A stretch of 9,106 nucleotides of DNA. It comes from Clostridiales bacterium UBA7044. GTDB lineage: Bacteria; Bacillota; Clostridia; Oscillospirales; Oscillospiraceae. Numbering within the stretch: position 1 is the first letter of the stretch; every line of letters begins with the position of its first letter. This document shows positions 1-7,133 of this stretch, piece after piece. The translations under genes were made by a program, and so were the position numbers. The stretch lies in contig DLAP01000042.1 in the NCBI GenBank assembly GCA_002493965.1, positions 1,948 to 11,053 of the forward strand. Direction: 5' to 3'. Below the pieces are notes generated by a model. The model saw only the letters and a program-made list of their open reading frames with translations, was not told the DNA's origin and did no database searches.

Positions 1-97
1 ATTCGCTGCGCGGAGCACCACTGGTGTGGTAATCCCCCAGAATACGAGAGCACCCCACCTTTTTGCCCGAAAATGACATGGTTTTTCGACAGCCTGG

Positions 98-140
98 GCT
101 CTCCCAAAGGGAGAGCTGTCACGGCGCAACGCGCCGTGAC
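98..140. repeat. Tandem double-hairpin intergenic repeat
   Basis: Two perfect inverted repeats lie almost back to back. The first has 8-bp arms (98-105 and 109-116) around an AAA loop. The second has 10-bp arms (118-127 and 131-140) around an AAC loop. Neither is followed by a T-tract on either strand, so neither looks like a terminator. A GAGAG just outside (141-145) could also pair with CTCTC in the first arm, giving an alternative fold. GC-rich tandem palindromes of this kind recur between genes in Oscillospirales genomes, from memory, so a dispersed repeat is the best reading. Its wider boundaries and its function are unknown. Confidence 0.6.
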
Positions 141-181
141 TGAGAGGGCGCATCTTCGAGGATTTCCTTCCCACATAAATC

Positions 182-210
182 AAAAAGCGCTGCTTTGGGC
201 AGCGCTTTTT
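182..210 (-). terminator. Rho-independent terminator after mrdA
   Basis: A perfect 12-bp inverted repeat (182-193 and 199-210) with a 5-nt loop lies 17 nt beyond the mrdA stop codon. The stem has a GCGCTGC core flanked by A5 and T5, so on the minus strand the transcript ends its hairpin in a U-run. The A and T runs make it symmetric, so it could also act on plus-strand transcripts. It closes the minus-strand operon. Confidence 0.85.
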
Positions 211-227
211 GGAGTCTATTTCGAAAA

Positions 228-2438
228 TCAGCCTACCTGATTCTCAAATGCCGTGACCTCAGAGGAGGCAGTCAGCTCATAGTAGGCCATCAGAATCTGC
301 TCGGCAACAGGAGCCAGGGACGAGCCGTGGGCCACCTTCTCGCCGTAAACCGCGATGGCAATGTCCGGCTCGGTTTCCTCTGCCCGATGGGCAAAGCAGA
401 TAAACGCGCCATGGTCAGAGCCGCCGGAGGAGTGCTGGGCGGTGCCGGTCTTGGCATACACCGTAACCTCATTGCGCATGGGCCACTGTACGCCGTCACA
501 GGGGAAGTCATAGTTTCCGATCTGATCGGCATACCCGCCGAAGAAGCTTTTGCCGGTGCCGGTGGCGTTGGTGATGACCATGCGCATACCGGTATAATAG
601 GCGTCCACGGTGGTGGACTGGAGATCCAGCTGGTTGGCAACCTCCGGCTGATTTTCCTTAATCAGGGTGCGGTAGTCCGAGGACACCACCCGGCTTAAGA
701 AGGTGGCCTTCATCCGGGTGCCCTTGTTGGCCAGGGTAGAGGCGTACACTGCCAGCTGCAGGGGGGTATACCGGTTTTCACCCTGTCCAATGGCGCCCAG
801 AACACGGTCGCCTGCGGAGAAGTTGGCGTCCAGGCCGGTCTTATAAACCTCTTTCTTCCGCTCCGGGGTGTTCAGCGCGCCGGTCTTTTCCACCAGCTCG
901 ATGCCCGTGGGAACGCCCAGACCCAGAGCCTGGGAGGTTTCCGCCATCATCTCCCACTTCAGCCGGGAGCCAAGCTCGTAGAAGAAGTAGTTGCAGGAAC
1001 CGGCGAGAGCCCAGGTGGCGTCAATGTCCTGACCGTCCAAGGTTCTGTGCACGGCATGGGCAGAGGTCCAAAGCAGGCAGGTAGGGGAGAAGCCCTCGTA
1101 CTTGGTGAACACGCCCTTGTCAGGGATGATCTCGCCGGGGGAGTAAATCCATTCACCCTTAGAGTTCCGGTTTTCCATGGAGGCAATGAGGGTACACATC
1201 TTGTAGGTGGAGCCGGGGGGATATTCCGCGCCGAAGGCCCGGTTAAACAGGGGCTTCATGGGGTCATTGTTAATCTGCTCCCAGTCGTCCAGCATGGTGG
1301 CCAGATTAAAGGTGGGATAGCTGGCGCAGGCCAGGATTTTTCCCGTTTTGCACTCCATGACGATGACGGCGGCCCCTTCCGCGTCCAGACCCGAATCGTC
1401 TCCTACTGCCGTGTTGTCCAAGGGGTCGGTGATCCGGTGCATTGCGCTGGCCAGGGCGTCCTCGGCCACCTTCTGGATGCCGATGTCAATGGTGGTTTCC
1501 ACGTTGTTGCCCGCCACAGGGGACTTGGTGATCGTATTTCCGGCGTCGTCCTTTTCTCTGGCCCAGTACTGGTCCACAGTGGCGCCGTCCTTGTTAACCA
1601 CGTCCACACGGGTGCCGTCAATGCCGTGGAGGTATTCCTCGAAGGCCTGCTCAAAACCGGTCTGCCCGACCAACGCGTCCATGGAGTAATCCTGATCCTT
1701 AAATTCTTCCCACTGGTCGCTGCTCATGCCGCCCAGGTACCCCAGAATATGGGCCCCGTATTGGGTATGGTATTCCCGGACGGTGGAGCTTTCTACCATC
1801 AGGCCGGGGGTGTTCAGTTCCAGAAGGGCGGACAGATTCTCATCCGACACGTCCTCCAGGAAGGTATAGGTCGGCAGGTTGGAAATGCCGCGCAGGTCAA
1901 ACTCGTACAGGAAGCCGATCACCGCCCGGGCATCCTCGTCGGACCAGGTGTCGGGGATCTTGTACCGGCTGCGCATTTTCTCCAGCAGCAGGGGGGCGCT
2001 GATGTCGGAGTCCAGGCCACGGTCCACCATAAAGGCCCGGAAGTGGTTCTGCCAGGAGGTATTCATATCCGCCAGGGTATAGTCAAAGGGACGCTCCCGG
2101 GTGATGGGGAAGTGGTCCGTATAGGTGATGCCCAGCTCCTTACACTTCTGGACCAGACGGTATAGCGCGTCGTTTCGGTTGGAATAGGAGCTGGTAACGT
2201 AGTGGTTGAACACCAGGTCGTAGGAGGCCCGGTTGCCCACCAGGACGTTGCCGTTTCGGTCCAGGATATCCCCCCGGGATGCCCGAACGGTGGTCAGGGT
2301 GGTGTAGGTCTGGGTGTTATCGGTGTTACCGTTGGTTTCAATAATCTGAAGCCGGAACAGCTTTCCGGCGAACAAAACCAGCACAAAGGCAAATAAGACA
2401 ACCAGCATTACCGCCCGGAATCGACTCATTCTTTCCAT
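228..2438 (-). CDS. mrdA: Penicillin-binding protein 2 (elongasome transpeptidase)
   Basis: Class B penicillin-binding protein that cross-links peptidoglycan in the lateral wall together with RodA and MreCD. The 736-residue protein has a short cytoplasmic N-terminus and one membrane anchor (about 8-26). The pedestal/dimerisation region begins with the usual RASRGDILDRNG motif (52-63) and includes an ILGYLGG stretch near 231-237. The C-terminal transpeptidase domain carries all three active-site motifs: S410-T-Y-K413 (after PPG), S481-C-N483 and K663-T-G665. Length fits clostridial PBP2. The ATG has a GGAGG six bases upstream and overlaps the end of mreD by 13 nt, which indicates translational coupling. 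It is the last gene of the operon. The Ser-x-Asn motif and the mreCD context favour PBP2 over the septal PBP3 or a sporulation SpoVD-type paralogue. Confidence 0.93.
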   Translation of the reverse strand: MERMSRFRAVMLVVLFAFVLVLFAGKLFRLQIIETNGNTDNTQTYTTLTTVRASRGDILDRNGNVLVGNRASYDLVFNHYVTSSYSNRNDALYRLVQKCKELGITYTDHFPITRERPFDYTLADMNTSWQNHFRAFMVDRGLDSDISAPLLLEKMRSRYKIPDTWSDEDARAVIGFLYEFDLRGISNLPTYTFLEDVSDENLSALLELNTPGLMVESSTVREYHTQYGAHILGYLGGMSSDQWEEFKDQDYSMDALVGQTGFEQAFEEYLHGIDGTRVDVVNKDGATVDQYWAREKDDAGNTITKSPVAGNNVETTIDIGIQKVAEDALASAMHRITDPLDNTAVGDDSGLDAEGAAVIVMECKTGKILACASYPTFNLATMLDDWEQINNDPMKPLFNRAFGAEYPPGSTYKMCTLIASMENRNSKGEWIYSPGEIIPDKGVFTKYEGFSPTCLLWTSAHAVHRTLDGQDIDATWALAGSCNYFFYELGSRLKWEMMAETSQALGLGVPTGIELVEKTGALNTPERKKEVYKTGLDANFSAGDRVLGAIGQGENRYTPLQLAVYASTLANKGTRMKATFLSRVVSSDYRTLIKENQPEVANQLDLQSTTVDAYYTGMRMVITNATGTGKSFFGGYADQIGNYDFPCDGVQWPMRNEVTVYAKTGTAQHSSGGSDHGAFICFAHRAEETEPDIAIAVYGEKVAHGSSLAPVAEQILMAYYELTASSEVTAFENQVG

Positions 2439-3016
2439 GTATTGCCTCCAATCGTTCCGATCTTACAGATCAGCGGGTAAAGGGGAATCATAATCAGCAA
2501 ATTGTATACACCGGCCAGCAGGAACACAGGGAGCTTGCTCCACCGGGTCAGTCCATTGAAAATGCCCATGCCAAAAACACACAGCTCATAGACGATGGCG
2601 GCGATTCCGGCGCACATTACAATGGCACTTCGGCTTCGGTTCAGATACATCTGCCGCAGCAGGGTCATAATCACACCCAGGAAGGTGAGAAAGCCGATGC
2701 AGTAGGCCCCCGGGGATGTACCGGTAAAGAAGTACAGCACCGATACGATCAGCACAAAGAGGCTTCCCACCTCGGTGCCCTCCATAACGGTGATCAGCAG
2801 GATCAGGCTCACCACCAGCTCCAGCGTGGCCCCGAAAATGCGCACCCGGCTGAGGATCACGTCCTGAATCACCACAGCCAGAATCAGGGTCGCCGCAAGG
2901 CAGAGCCATTTCACCAGCCGAAGCTGCTGCAGCCGGGTCAGGCGCAGGGTCTTCAGTCCCGAGCCCCGGGCAGCATCCGGCTTAAATTCGGATTTGGTTC
3001 GTTTCATTTTTGCCAT
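2426..3016 (-). CDS. mreD: Rod shape-determining protein MreD
   Basis: Small polytopic membrane protein that partners MreC and PBP2 in the elongation complex. The 196-residue product has a basic cytoplasmic N-terminus of about 35 residues (rich in Lys and Arg), longer than in many MreD proteins. It is followed by about five or six hydrophobic segments (roughly 36-52, 61-79, 82-98, 104-120, 131-150 and 162-183). MreD sequences diverge quickly, so the call rests mainly on size, topology and position between mreC and mrdA. It starts 4 nt after the mreC stop codon; its Shine-Dalgarno-like GGA lies inside the end of mreC. Its own end overlaps the mrdA start. A second Met at residue 4 is a possible alternative start. 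Confidence 0.88.
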   Translation of the reverse strand: MAKMKRTKSEFKPDAARGSGLKTLRLTRLQQLRLVKWLCLAATLILAVVIQDVILSRVRIFGATLELVVSLILLITVMEGTEVGSLFVLIVSVLYFFTGTSPGAYCIGFLTFLGVIMTLLRQMYLNRSRSAIVMCAGIAAIVYELCVFGMGIFNGLTRWSKLPVFLLAGVYNLLIMIPLYPLICKIGTIGGNTWKE

Positions 3017-3020
3017 AGTC

Positions 3021-3941
3021 TTATCCTACGTTTCCTCCCACAGGCGCTGTGGACGGCTGAGTGGATTCCGTGGCCGCCGCGCTGGGATCTGCTGCCGCGG
3101 CCGTGGTGTCCGCGTCGGTGGTGTAGTCGGTGATAATGAAAATCTGCTCCAGAGAGGTGATATCTGCGGCAGGATCCAGCAGGGCGAACTTGGCAACACC
3201 CGTTTCCTCAAAGCCGGCGTCCACCACATAGCCCATGATCAGGCCCCGGGGGTACACGGTGGAACCGGAGGTCACAACCTGGTCCTTGTTGCGGATAATG
3301 GCGGAGGAGGGCAGATAGTTCATTTGCAGCAGGGTGTCGTTGCCGTCAATGTAGCCGCCCCGGACCATGCCGTTATAGCCGGAGGTAGAGATGGTGCCGG
3401 AAATTTCCAGGGTGGAGTCCAGCACCGTAGTGACTTCGGCGTAGTTGGGTCCCGCCTCCGTCACCAGGCCCACCACTTCGCCGTTGGCGGTAACAGCGCA
3501 CATATTCACGTTGATACCCGCGTTGGTGCCCCGGTTGATGGTGAAGGTATTTTCCCAGTCCGTGGTGCTCCAGCCGATGATATAGGCGTCCACCATTTTG
3601 TAATCCTCATGGGCAGCCTGTAGGCTCAGAAGCTGACGGAGCCGTTCGTTTTCACGCTGAACAGAGTCGGCCTGACGGGCCAGGTCCTCCATTTCCGCGA
3701 TCCGCTCCTCCAGCACCTCGTTCTGGGCCTCCAGCGCCTCGTACCGGAACATATACCCGTAATATTTCTCGGCCGTGTTGGTCAGAGCGGTGCCCGCCGC
3801 CCGGAAGGGCTTCATGACGCCCTTTACTATCAGTTCCGGAATGGTTTCGCCGGTGATGCCGCTGAGGATGCCAAGGCCCGCCGCCACCAGCACCGCCACC
3901 ACCAGAATGGCTTTGACCCGTGTTGTAAATAAGTTTCTCAT
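3021..3941 (-). CDS. mreC: Rod shape-determining protein MreC
   Basis: Bitopic membrane protein that scaffolds the elongasome in the periplasmic or outer-face space and activates PBP2. The 306-residue product has a membrane anchor (about 9-28), a coiled coil (about 66-108, rich in Glu, Leu and Arg) and the beta-domain region typical of MreC (about 115-272, including NRGTNAGI and the MVRGGY stretch). A low-complexity tail of Ala, Thr, Ser and Pro covers about 275-306. The ATG at 3941 is preceded at six bases by GGAGG (3948-3952). An in-frame TTG six codons upstream (3959) overlaps that Shine-Dalgarno and is unlikely to be the start. The gene lies 56 nt after maf and 4 nt before mreD. Unusually, no mreB lies directly upstream. 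Confidence 0.93.
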   Translation of the reverse strand: MRNLFTTRVKAILVVAVLVAAGLGILSGITGETIPELIVKGVMKPFRAAGTALTNTAEKYYGYMFRYEALEAQNEVLEERIAEMEDLARQADSVQRENERLRQLLSLQAAHEDYKMVDAYIIGWSTTDWENTFTINRGTNAGINVNMCAVTANGEVVGLVTEAGPNYAEVTTVLDSTLEISGTISTSGYNGMVRGGYIDGNDTLLQMNYLPSSAIIRNKDQVVTSGSTVYPRGLIMGYVVDAGFEETGVAKFALLDPAADITSLEQIFIITDYTTDADTTAAAADPSAAATESTQPSTAPVGGNVG

Positions 3942-3997
3942 GGATTTCCTCCGATTCAAGCGACCGCAAGCCCAGGGGCTTTTGGAAACAGGTTTCG

Positions 3998-4570
3998 TTA
4001 TTTCTCGTCAAACAACTCCGGGGCGATTTCCTTCAGGACCTTTCCCAAATGGCACACCGGTAAGCCCATGACGTTATAGTAGTCGCCGTTCATTCTCTCG
4101 CAGAACAGGGCTGCGCCCCCCTGGATGCCGTAGGCCCCCGCCTTGTCCATAGGCTCCCCGGTGCGGACATACGCCTCGATCTCCTGACCGGTCAGGGGTC
4201 GGAAATGGAGGTCTGTGATCTCCGTAAAGGTTTCCCTTCTTTCTCCCCGGAGGACCGTACAGCCGGTCATGACCTGATGGTCCCGGCCGGAGAGCAGGGT
4301 CAGCATCTTTGCCGCTTCCTCTTCGTTTCGGGGTTTTCCCAAAACTTTTCCTCCGCACACCACAATGGTGTCGGCAGCGATGACAAGATCGTCCTTCTCC
4401 CTGGGCACCGCCTGGGCTTTCCGGATGCTGACCCGGGCCGTTTCCTCAGCGGGAGCAGCGGCGGGATCCATGGTCTCGTCAATATCCGCCGCCTGGATGG
4501 TGAAGGGCACGCGGAACAGCCCCAGCAATTCCCTGCGCCGGGGGGACCCGGACGCCAAAATGATCTTCAT
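3998..4570 (-). CDS. maf: Maf-family nucleoside triphosphate pyrophosphatase
   Basis: House-cleaning enzyme that hydrolyses nucleoside triphosphates to the monophosphate and pyrophosphate. In the YhdE/Maf subgroup the substrates are dTTP, UTP and modified pyrimidine nucleotides. The 190 residues are full length for the family. The N-terminus has the signature ASGSPRRRELL (6-16). The conserved DIDET motif (29-33), AADTIV (65-70), GKP with Lys79 and GIQGGAA (148-154) with Gln150 follow. Arg12, Lys79 and Gln150 fit the dTTP/UTP subgroup better than the m7GTP subgroup; this assignment is inference. A purine-rich AAAAGGA lies about seven bases before the ATG. maf is a frequent neighbour of mre genes, and over-expression blocks septation in some species, hence the old name septum formation inhibitor. 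Confidence 0.93.
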   Translation of the reverse strand: MKIILASGSPRRRELLGLFRVPFTIQAADIDETMDPAAAPAEETARVSIRKAQAVPREKDDLVIAADTIVVCGGKVLGKPRNEEEAAKMLTLLSGRDHQVMTGCTVLRGERRETFTEITDLHFRPLTGQEIEAYVRTGEPMDKAGAYGIQGGAALFCERMNGDYYNVMGLPVCHLGKVLKEIAPELFDEK

Positions 4571-4645
4571 AGCAGAATCCTTTTCTCCCTGCCTATCAAA
4601 CGCATTGGCCGGGGTTTATGTCTCAAAAATTGAGCGTTTTCCTTG

Positions 4646-6730
4646 TTATTCCACGCCCCGCAAATACAGTCCCCGGGTGCAGGCGCCGGGATCAAAGGGC
4701 ACAGGATTTAAGTATTCGCCAATGACCCGGTCCACCTCCCGGCTGTTTTCCGTGGTGAAGTACAGCCGCAGGGCCCACAATCCCAGCTTGTTTAAGTCCT
4801 CCTGACGGTCCAACCAGCTCAGCTTCCTTCCGTTTAAAAGCACGCTGCGACAGCTGTCCCCATCCTTGATGACGGGGAACTCCGCCCCGGTCTTGTCCGT
4901 CAGCTTCACATTGCTCTGGAGATGGCAGGTGCACTCCCCGGTCCGGCCCTGGATCAGGCACTGCTCCGTGACCATGAGAGGCAGCCGGCCGTATGCGATC
5001 AGCTCCATCTTCACCGCCTTGCTCATGTCCCGGATCTGGGGCAGGGTGGCCTCAAAACTGACGGTGGCGGAGGCGGCCTCCAGATTCCGCATCACGTTCA
5101 TGGACGTGGAGTTGAAGATATTCAGGCCGAAGTCGCCGTGGATCCGCATCCCCACCTCCCGGACAGGGGCCAGGAGACCTAAGTTACCCACCAGCGCGTC
5201 CTTGACCCCAAGAGCCGCCAGGGCGGCCAGAGCGGCCTTGATCTTCGGCAGCTCCCCGTCGTGGACGATCCTTGGCAGCGCCACGGCCAGCCGTCCCCGC
5301 TTCACCAGCCGTTCCGTCACCGCCCGGTCCTCCATGAGAATATGCAGGGGAATGTAGAGCATGGCGGTTTCGGAATTTAAAAGGTAGGGGGTCAGCTGCT
5401 CCCGGGTTGTTACCTGGACGGTGAGGCCGGGCAGGCCTGTGGGGCCCTTCAGCATGGGTACTGCCTTGGCTTTCCCGATGGGATGCTCCTCCCGCCGGGC
5501 ACGCAGGGCGGTGAGCTGGTTCAGTAGTTCCCGGCGCATGGCGTTGATGGCAGAGGCGGGCAAGATCAGCCCCGGGTCTACCCGGGTGCGCACCTCCACG
5601 CACCGGTAGGGAGTGCCGCCGGTTTTAGCTACCCGCTGGGCCAGCGCCTCCCCGGTCAGGGCATAGGTTCTAGCCCGTTCCGGCATGGGGCCGGTGATCT
5701 TGCAGGTGCGGCCCTCCGGGTCCATCACTGAAAGAGAACTTCCGTCCACAGTCACCTCCGCCCGGAAGTGCAGATCCACCCGAGGGGTCTCCCCCGTCTC
5801 ATAGGACTGGCGGGCAGCCTGGAGCCAGGAGGTGTCCTCCTGGTTTTCCTCCCGGATGCCAAACATATTCTTATCAATTTTTCCCAGGTAGTAGCCGTCG
5901 GTAAAGCCCTGACGGTTAAAGGCGGCGTACAGGGTGTCCATCATGCCCTTCGTCACCACGCCCTCATCCAGGGCCTTCCGGTAGACGGCAGTGACCGCCG
6001 CCACATATTCCGGCCGCTTCATCCGGCCCTCCAGCTTCAGGGAGGCAACCCCCATCTCCTGCAGCTCCTGGAGGTAATTCACCAGGCAGTTGTCCTTCAG
6101 GCTCAGGGGGTACTTATCCTCCCACCGTCCGTAGCCGTAGCTTTGCCGGCAGGGCTGGGCGCACCGGCCCCGGTTCCCGGAGCGGCTGCCAATGACGGCA
6201 GACAGATAGCACTGGCCGGAATAGCACATACACAGGGCCCCATGGCCGAACACTTCAATTTCAATAGGGGACTGGGCACAGATGTAGCGGATCTCCGCCC
6301 GGCTCAGCTCCCGGCTCAGGACCACCCGCTTCATGCCCATGGCGGCACACAGCCGCACCCCTTCCAGGGAGTGGACCGTCATCTGGGTGGAGCCGTGGAT
6401 GGGCACATGGGGCGCCACCTGGCGGCACAACTGCGTAAGGCCCAGATCCTGGACGATGAAGGCATCAATATTATTGAGAGCCGCGTGGCGCACCAGCTCC
6501 TCCACTTCCTTCATTTCCCGGTCGGACACCAGGGTGTTCACGGTCAGATGGACCTGAACCCCCCGGATGTGGCAATACTTGATCGCCTCCACCAGGGTCT
6601 GGGGTGTGAAGTTCTTCGCGCTCTGCCTGGCGTTAAAGCTTCCGCAGCCCAGGTAAACGGCATTGGCGCCATTCTGCACCGCCGCCCGGAGGGCCTCCAT
6701 GGAACCGGCAGGGGCCAATAATTCCAGCAT
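4646..6730 (-). CDS. U32-family protein, RlhA/YdcP-like (putative 23S rRNA hydroxylation factor)
   Basis: Annotated by tradition as a U32 collagenase-like peptidase. Characterised bacterial relatives instead hydroxylate RNA (RlhA on 23S rRNA, TrhP on tRNA) or ubiquinone precursors (UbiUV). The 694-residue product opens with LELLAPAGS and a TIM-barrel-like N-terminal half. The U32 signature is clear at 159-177 (E-V-F-G-H-G, then Cys167, Cys169, Cys174 and Ser177). GRMKRPEYVA is at 235-244. Cys167, Cys174, Cys190 and Cys215 are spaced much like the iron-sulfur ligands proposed for UbiU-type members. A long C-terminal half (about 310-694) with YGRLPLMVTEQC (580-591) and further cysteines matches the longer, DUF3656-containing RlhA-type architecture rather than the short tRNA-type. 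The ATG at 6730 follows GGGAGAG; an in-frame TTG at 6745 overlaps that site and is unlikely. It heads the operon. Specific substrate unproven. Confidence 0.85.
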   Translation of the reverse strand: MLELLAPAGSMEALRAAVQNGANAVYLGCGSFNARQSAKNFTPQTLVEAIKYCHIRGVQVHLTVNTLVSDREMKEVEELVRHAALNNIDAFIVQDLGLTQLCRQVAPHVPIHGSTQMTVHSLEGVRLCAAMGMKRVVLSRELSRAEIRYICAQSPIEIEVFGHGALCMCYSGQCYLSAVIGSRSGNRGRCAQPCRQSYGYGRWEDKYPLSLKDNCLVNYLQELQEMGVASLKLEGRMKRPEYVAAVTAVYRKALDEGVVTKGMMDTLYAAFNRQGFTDGYYLGKIDKNMFGIREENQEDTSWLQAARQSYETGETPRVDLHFRAEVTVDGSSLSVMDPEGRTCKITGPMPERARTYALTGEALAQRVAKTGGTPYRCVEVRTRVDPGLILPASAINAMRRELLNQLTALRARREEHPIGKAKAVPMLKGPTGLPGLTVQVTTREQLTPYLLNSETAMLYIPLHILMEDRAVTERLVKRGRLAVALPRIVHDGELPKIKAALAALAALGVKDALVGNLGLLAPVREVGMRIHGDFGLNIFNSTSMNVMRNLEAASATVSFEATLPQIRDMSKAVKMELIAYGRLPLMVTEQCLIQGRTGECTCHLQSNVKLTDKTGAEFPVIKDGDSCRSVLLNGRKLSWLDRQEDLNKLGLWALRLYFTTENSREVDRVIGEYLNPVPFDPGACTRGLYLRGVE

Positions 6731-6736
6731 AGTTTT

Positions 6737-6751
6737 CTCTCCCAAGGGGAG
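6737..6751 (-). promoter_or_regulatory. Shine-Dalgarno-sequestering hairpin before the U32 gene
   Basis: On the minus strand CTCCC (6751-6747) can pair with GGGAG (6743-6739), which is the Shine-Dalgarno for the ATG at 6730, through a 3-nt loop. A second CCTCCC (6767-6762) further upstream could pair with the same site. The Shine-Dalgarno also decides the start: it overlaps the alternative TTG codon at 6745. The loop is tight and the stem short, so the hairpin's stability in the cell is uncertain. Confidence 0.45.
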
Positions 6752-6818
6752 CGTATCCGCAGGGAGGCTCTGATTAAATCGTCAGAGAAAAGCAGCGCGA
6801 GATTTTTCTTCAGCCGAA

Positions 6819-6866
6819 AGTTCATAAAATGGAGGAACACTGGATGTATTTCCCATTTTATGAACT
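6819..6866. repeat. Perfect 14-bp inverted repeat
   Basis: Arms 6819-6832 and 6853-6866 are exactly complementary over 14 bp (AGTTCATAAAATGG and its complement), with a 20-nt spacer. It lies in the leader of the minus-strand operon, about 90-135 nt before the U32 start codon. There is no T-run after either arm, so it is not an intrinsic terminator. It could be an RNA stem-loop, an operator for a dimeric repressor or a remnant of a palindromic repeat element. Confidence 0.7.
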
Positions 6867-6957
6867 GTACGGATGGAGAAAAAGATCCGCCGTCCAGCCG
6901 CAGACGATTGATTCAGAGTTTCCCTGGGGCAAACTCCCGCAGTTTATAATCTTAGGC

Positions 6958-6966
6958 ATTATAGCA
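6958..6966 (-). promoter_or_regulatory. Extended -10 promoter for the minus-strand operon
   Basis: On the minus strand the sequence reads TGCTATAAT: a consensus -10 hexamer (6963-6958) with the TG of an extended -10 (6966-6965). A hexamer 17 bp further upstream (TGGAAG, 6986-6981) is a poor -35, which extended -10 promoters tolerate. The transcription start would be near 6951. This is the only good sigma-A-like promoter I see upstream of the U32 gene. Confidence 0.6.
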
Positions 6967-7053
6967 CATTCTCAGAGAAACTTCCACCCTTTCCGGCGGA
7001 AATTCAAGAAAAATTAAAAAGAGTTCCCCAATTACCCCGGCATAAAGGCTATT

Positions 7054-7073
7054 TTAAGGAAACGTTAAGGAAA
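7054..7073 (+). promoter_or_regulatory. Direct repeat at 11-bp spacing, possible response-regulator site
   Basis: TTAAGGAAA occurs exactly twice, at 7054-7062 and 7065-7073, so the half-sites start 11 bp apart, one helical turn. The second copy ends 16 bp before the -35 hexamer at 7090. Direct hexamers at 11-bp spacing are typical of OmpR/PhoP-family response regulators; the Bacillus PhoP box uses TTAACA-like hexamers with 5-bp gaps. The match to that consensus is partial, so the regulator is unknown. Confidence 0.35.
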
Positions 7074-7089
7074 AAACAGGGTTTTTTCA

Positions 7090-7118
7090 TTGCAAAACCG
7101 GGTAGTCTATGGTATGAT
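7090..7118 (+). promoter_or_regulatory. Promoter for the COG2426-HIT transcription unit
   Basis: TTGCAA (7090-7095) and TATGAT (7113-7118) are separated by 17 bp, a good sigma-A-type promoter. Transcription would start near 7125, leaving a leader of about 110 nt that contains the 71-bp palindromic repeat. It is divergent from the minus-strand operon promoter about 125 bp away. Confidence 0.7.
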
Positions 7119-7133
7119 ATGGAAAATGGTTTT

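Larger units (their letters stand above)
6731..6951 (-). promoter_or_regulatory. Long structured 5' leader of the U32-maf-mreCD-mrdA operon
   Basis: About 220 nt separate the predicted transcription start from the U32 ATG, and no credible gene lies there. On the minus strand it contains, in order, a GAGTTT/AAACTC hairpin (6936-6916), a CGGAT/ATCCG hairpin (6889-6870), a perfect 14-bp hairpin (6866-6819), a CTCTGA/TCAGAG hairpin (6787-6768) and a hairpin covering the Shine-Dalgarno (6751-6739). None has a U-tract, so no attenuator is visible. I do not recognise it as a known riboswitch, T-box or ribosomal-protein leader. A cis-regulatory RNA is plausible but unproven. Confidence 0.45.

Noticed and set aside
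1047..2165. Long plus-strand open frame of 372 codons
   Set aside because: Antisense to mrdA, which has all PBP active-site motifs. Its Gly/Val/His-rich composition is typical of a shadow frame in GC-rich DNA.
4622..4634. Small hairpin (CTCAA/TTGAG) between the U32 gene and maf, considered as a terminator
   Set aside because: Only 5 bp, AT-rich, and not followed by a U-tract on the minus strand. The operon probably reads through.
5768..6721. Plus-strand open frame of 317 codons
   Set aside because: Antisense shadow of the U32 gene; low-complexity His/Gly/Leu composition and no recognisable domain.
6829..7017. Plus-strand 62-codon open frame in the divergent intergenic region
   Set aside because: No ribosome binding site, its start lies inside the 14-bp inverted repeat, it runs over the minus-strand promoter, and the product resembles no family I know.
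7071..7087. AAAAAAC/GTTTTTT inverted repeat, considered as a terminator
   Set aside because: A stem almost wholly of A-T pairs would be too weak; it is better seen as AT-rich DNA upstream of the 7090 promoter.
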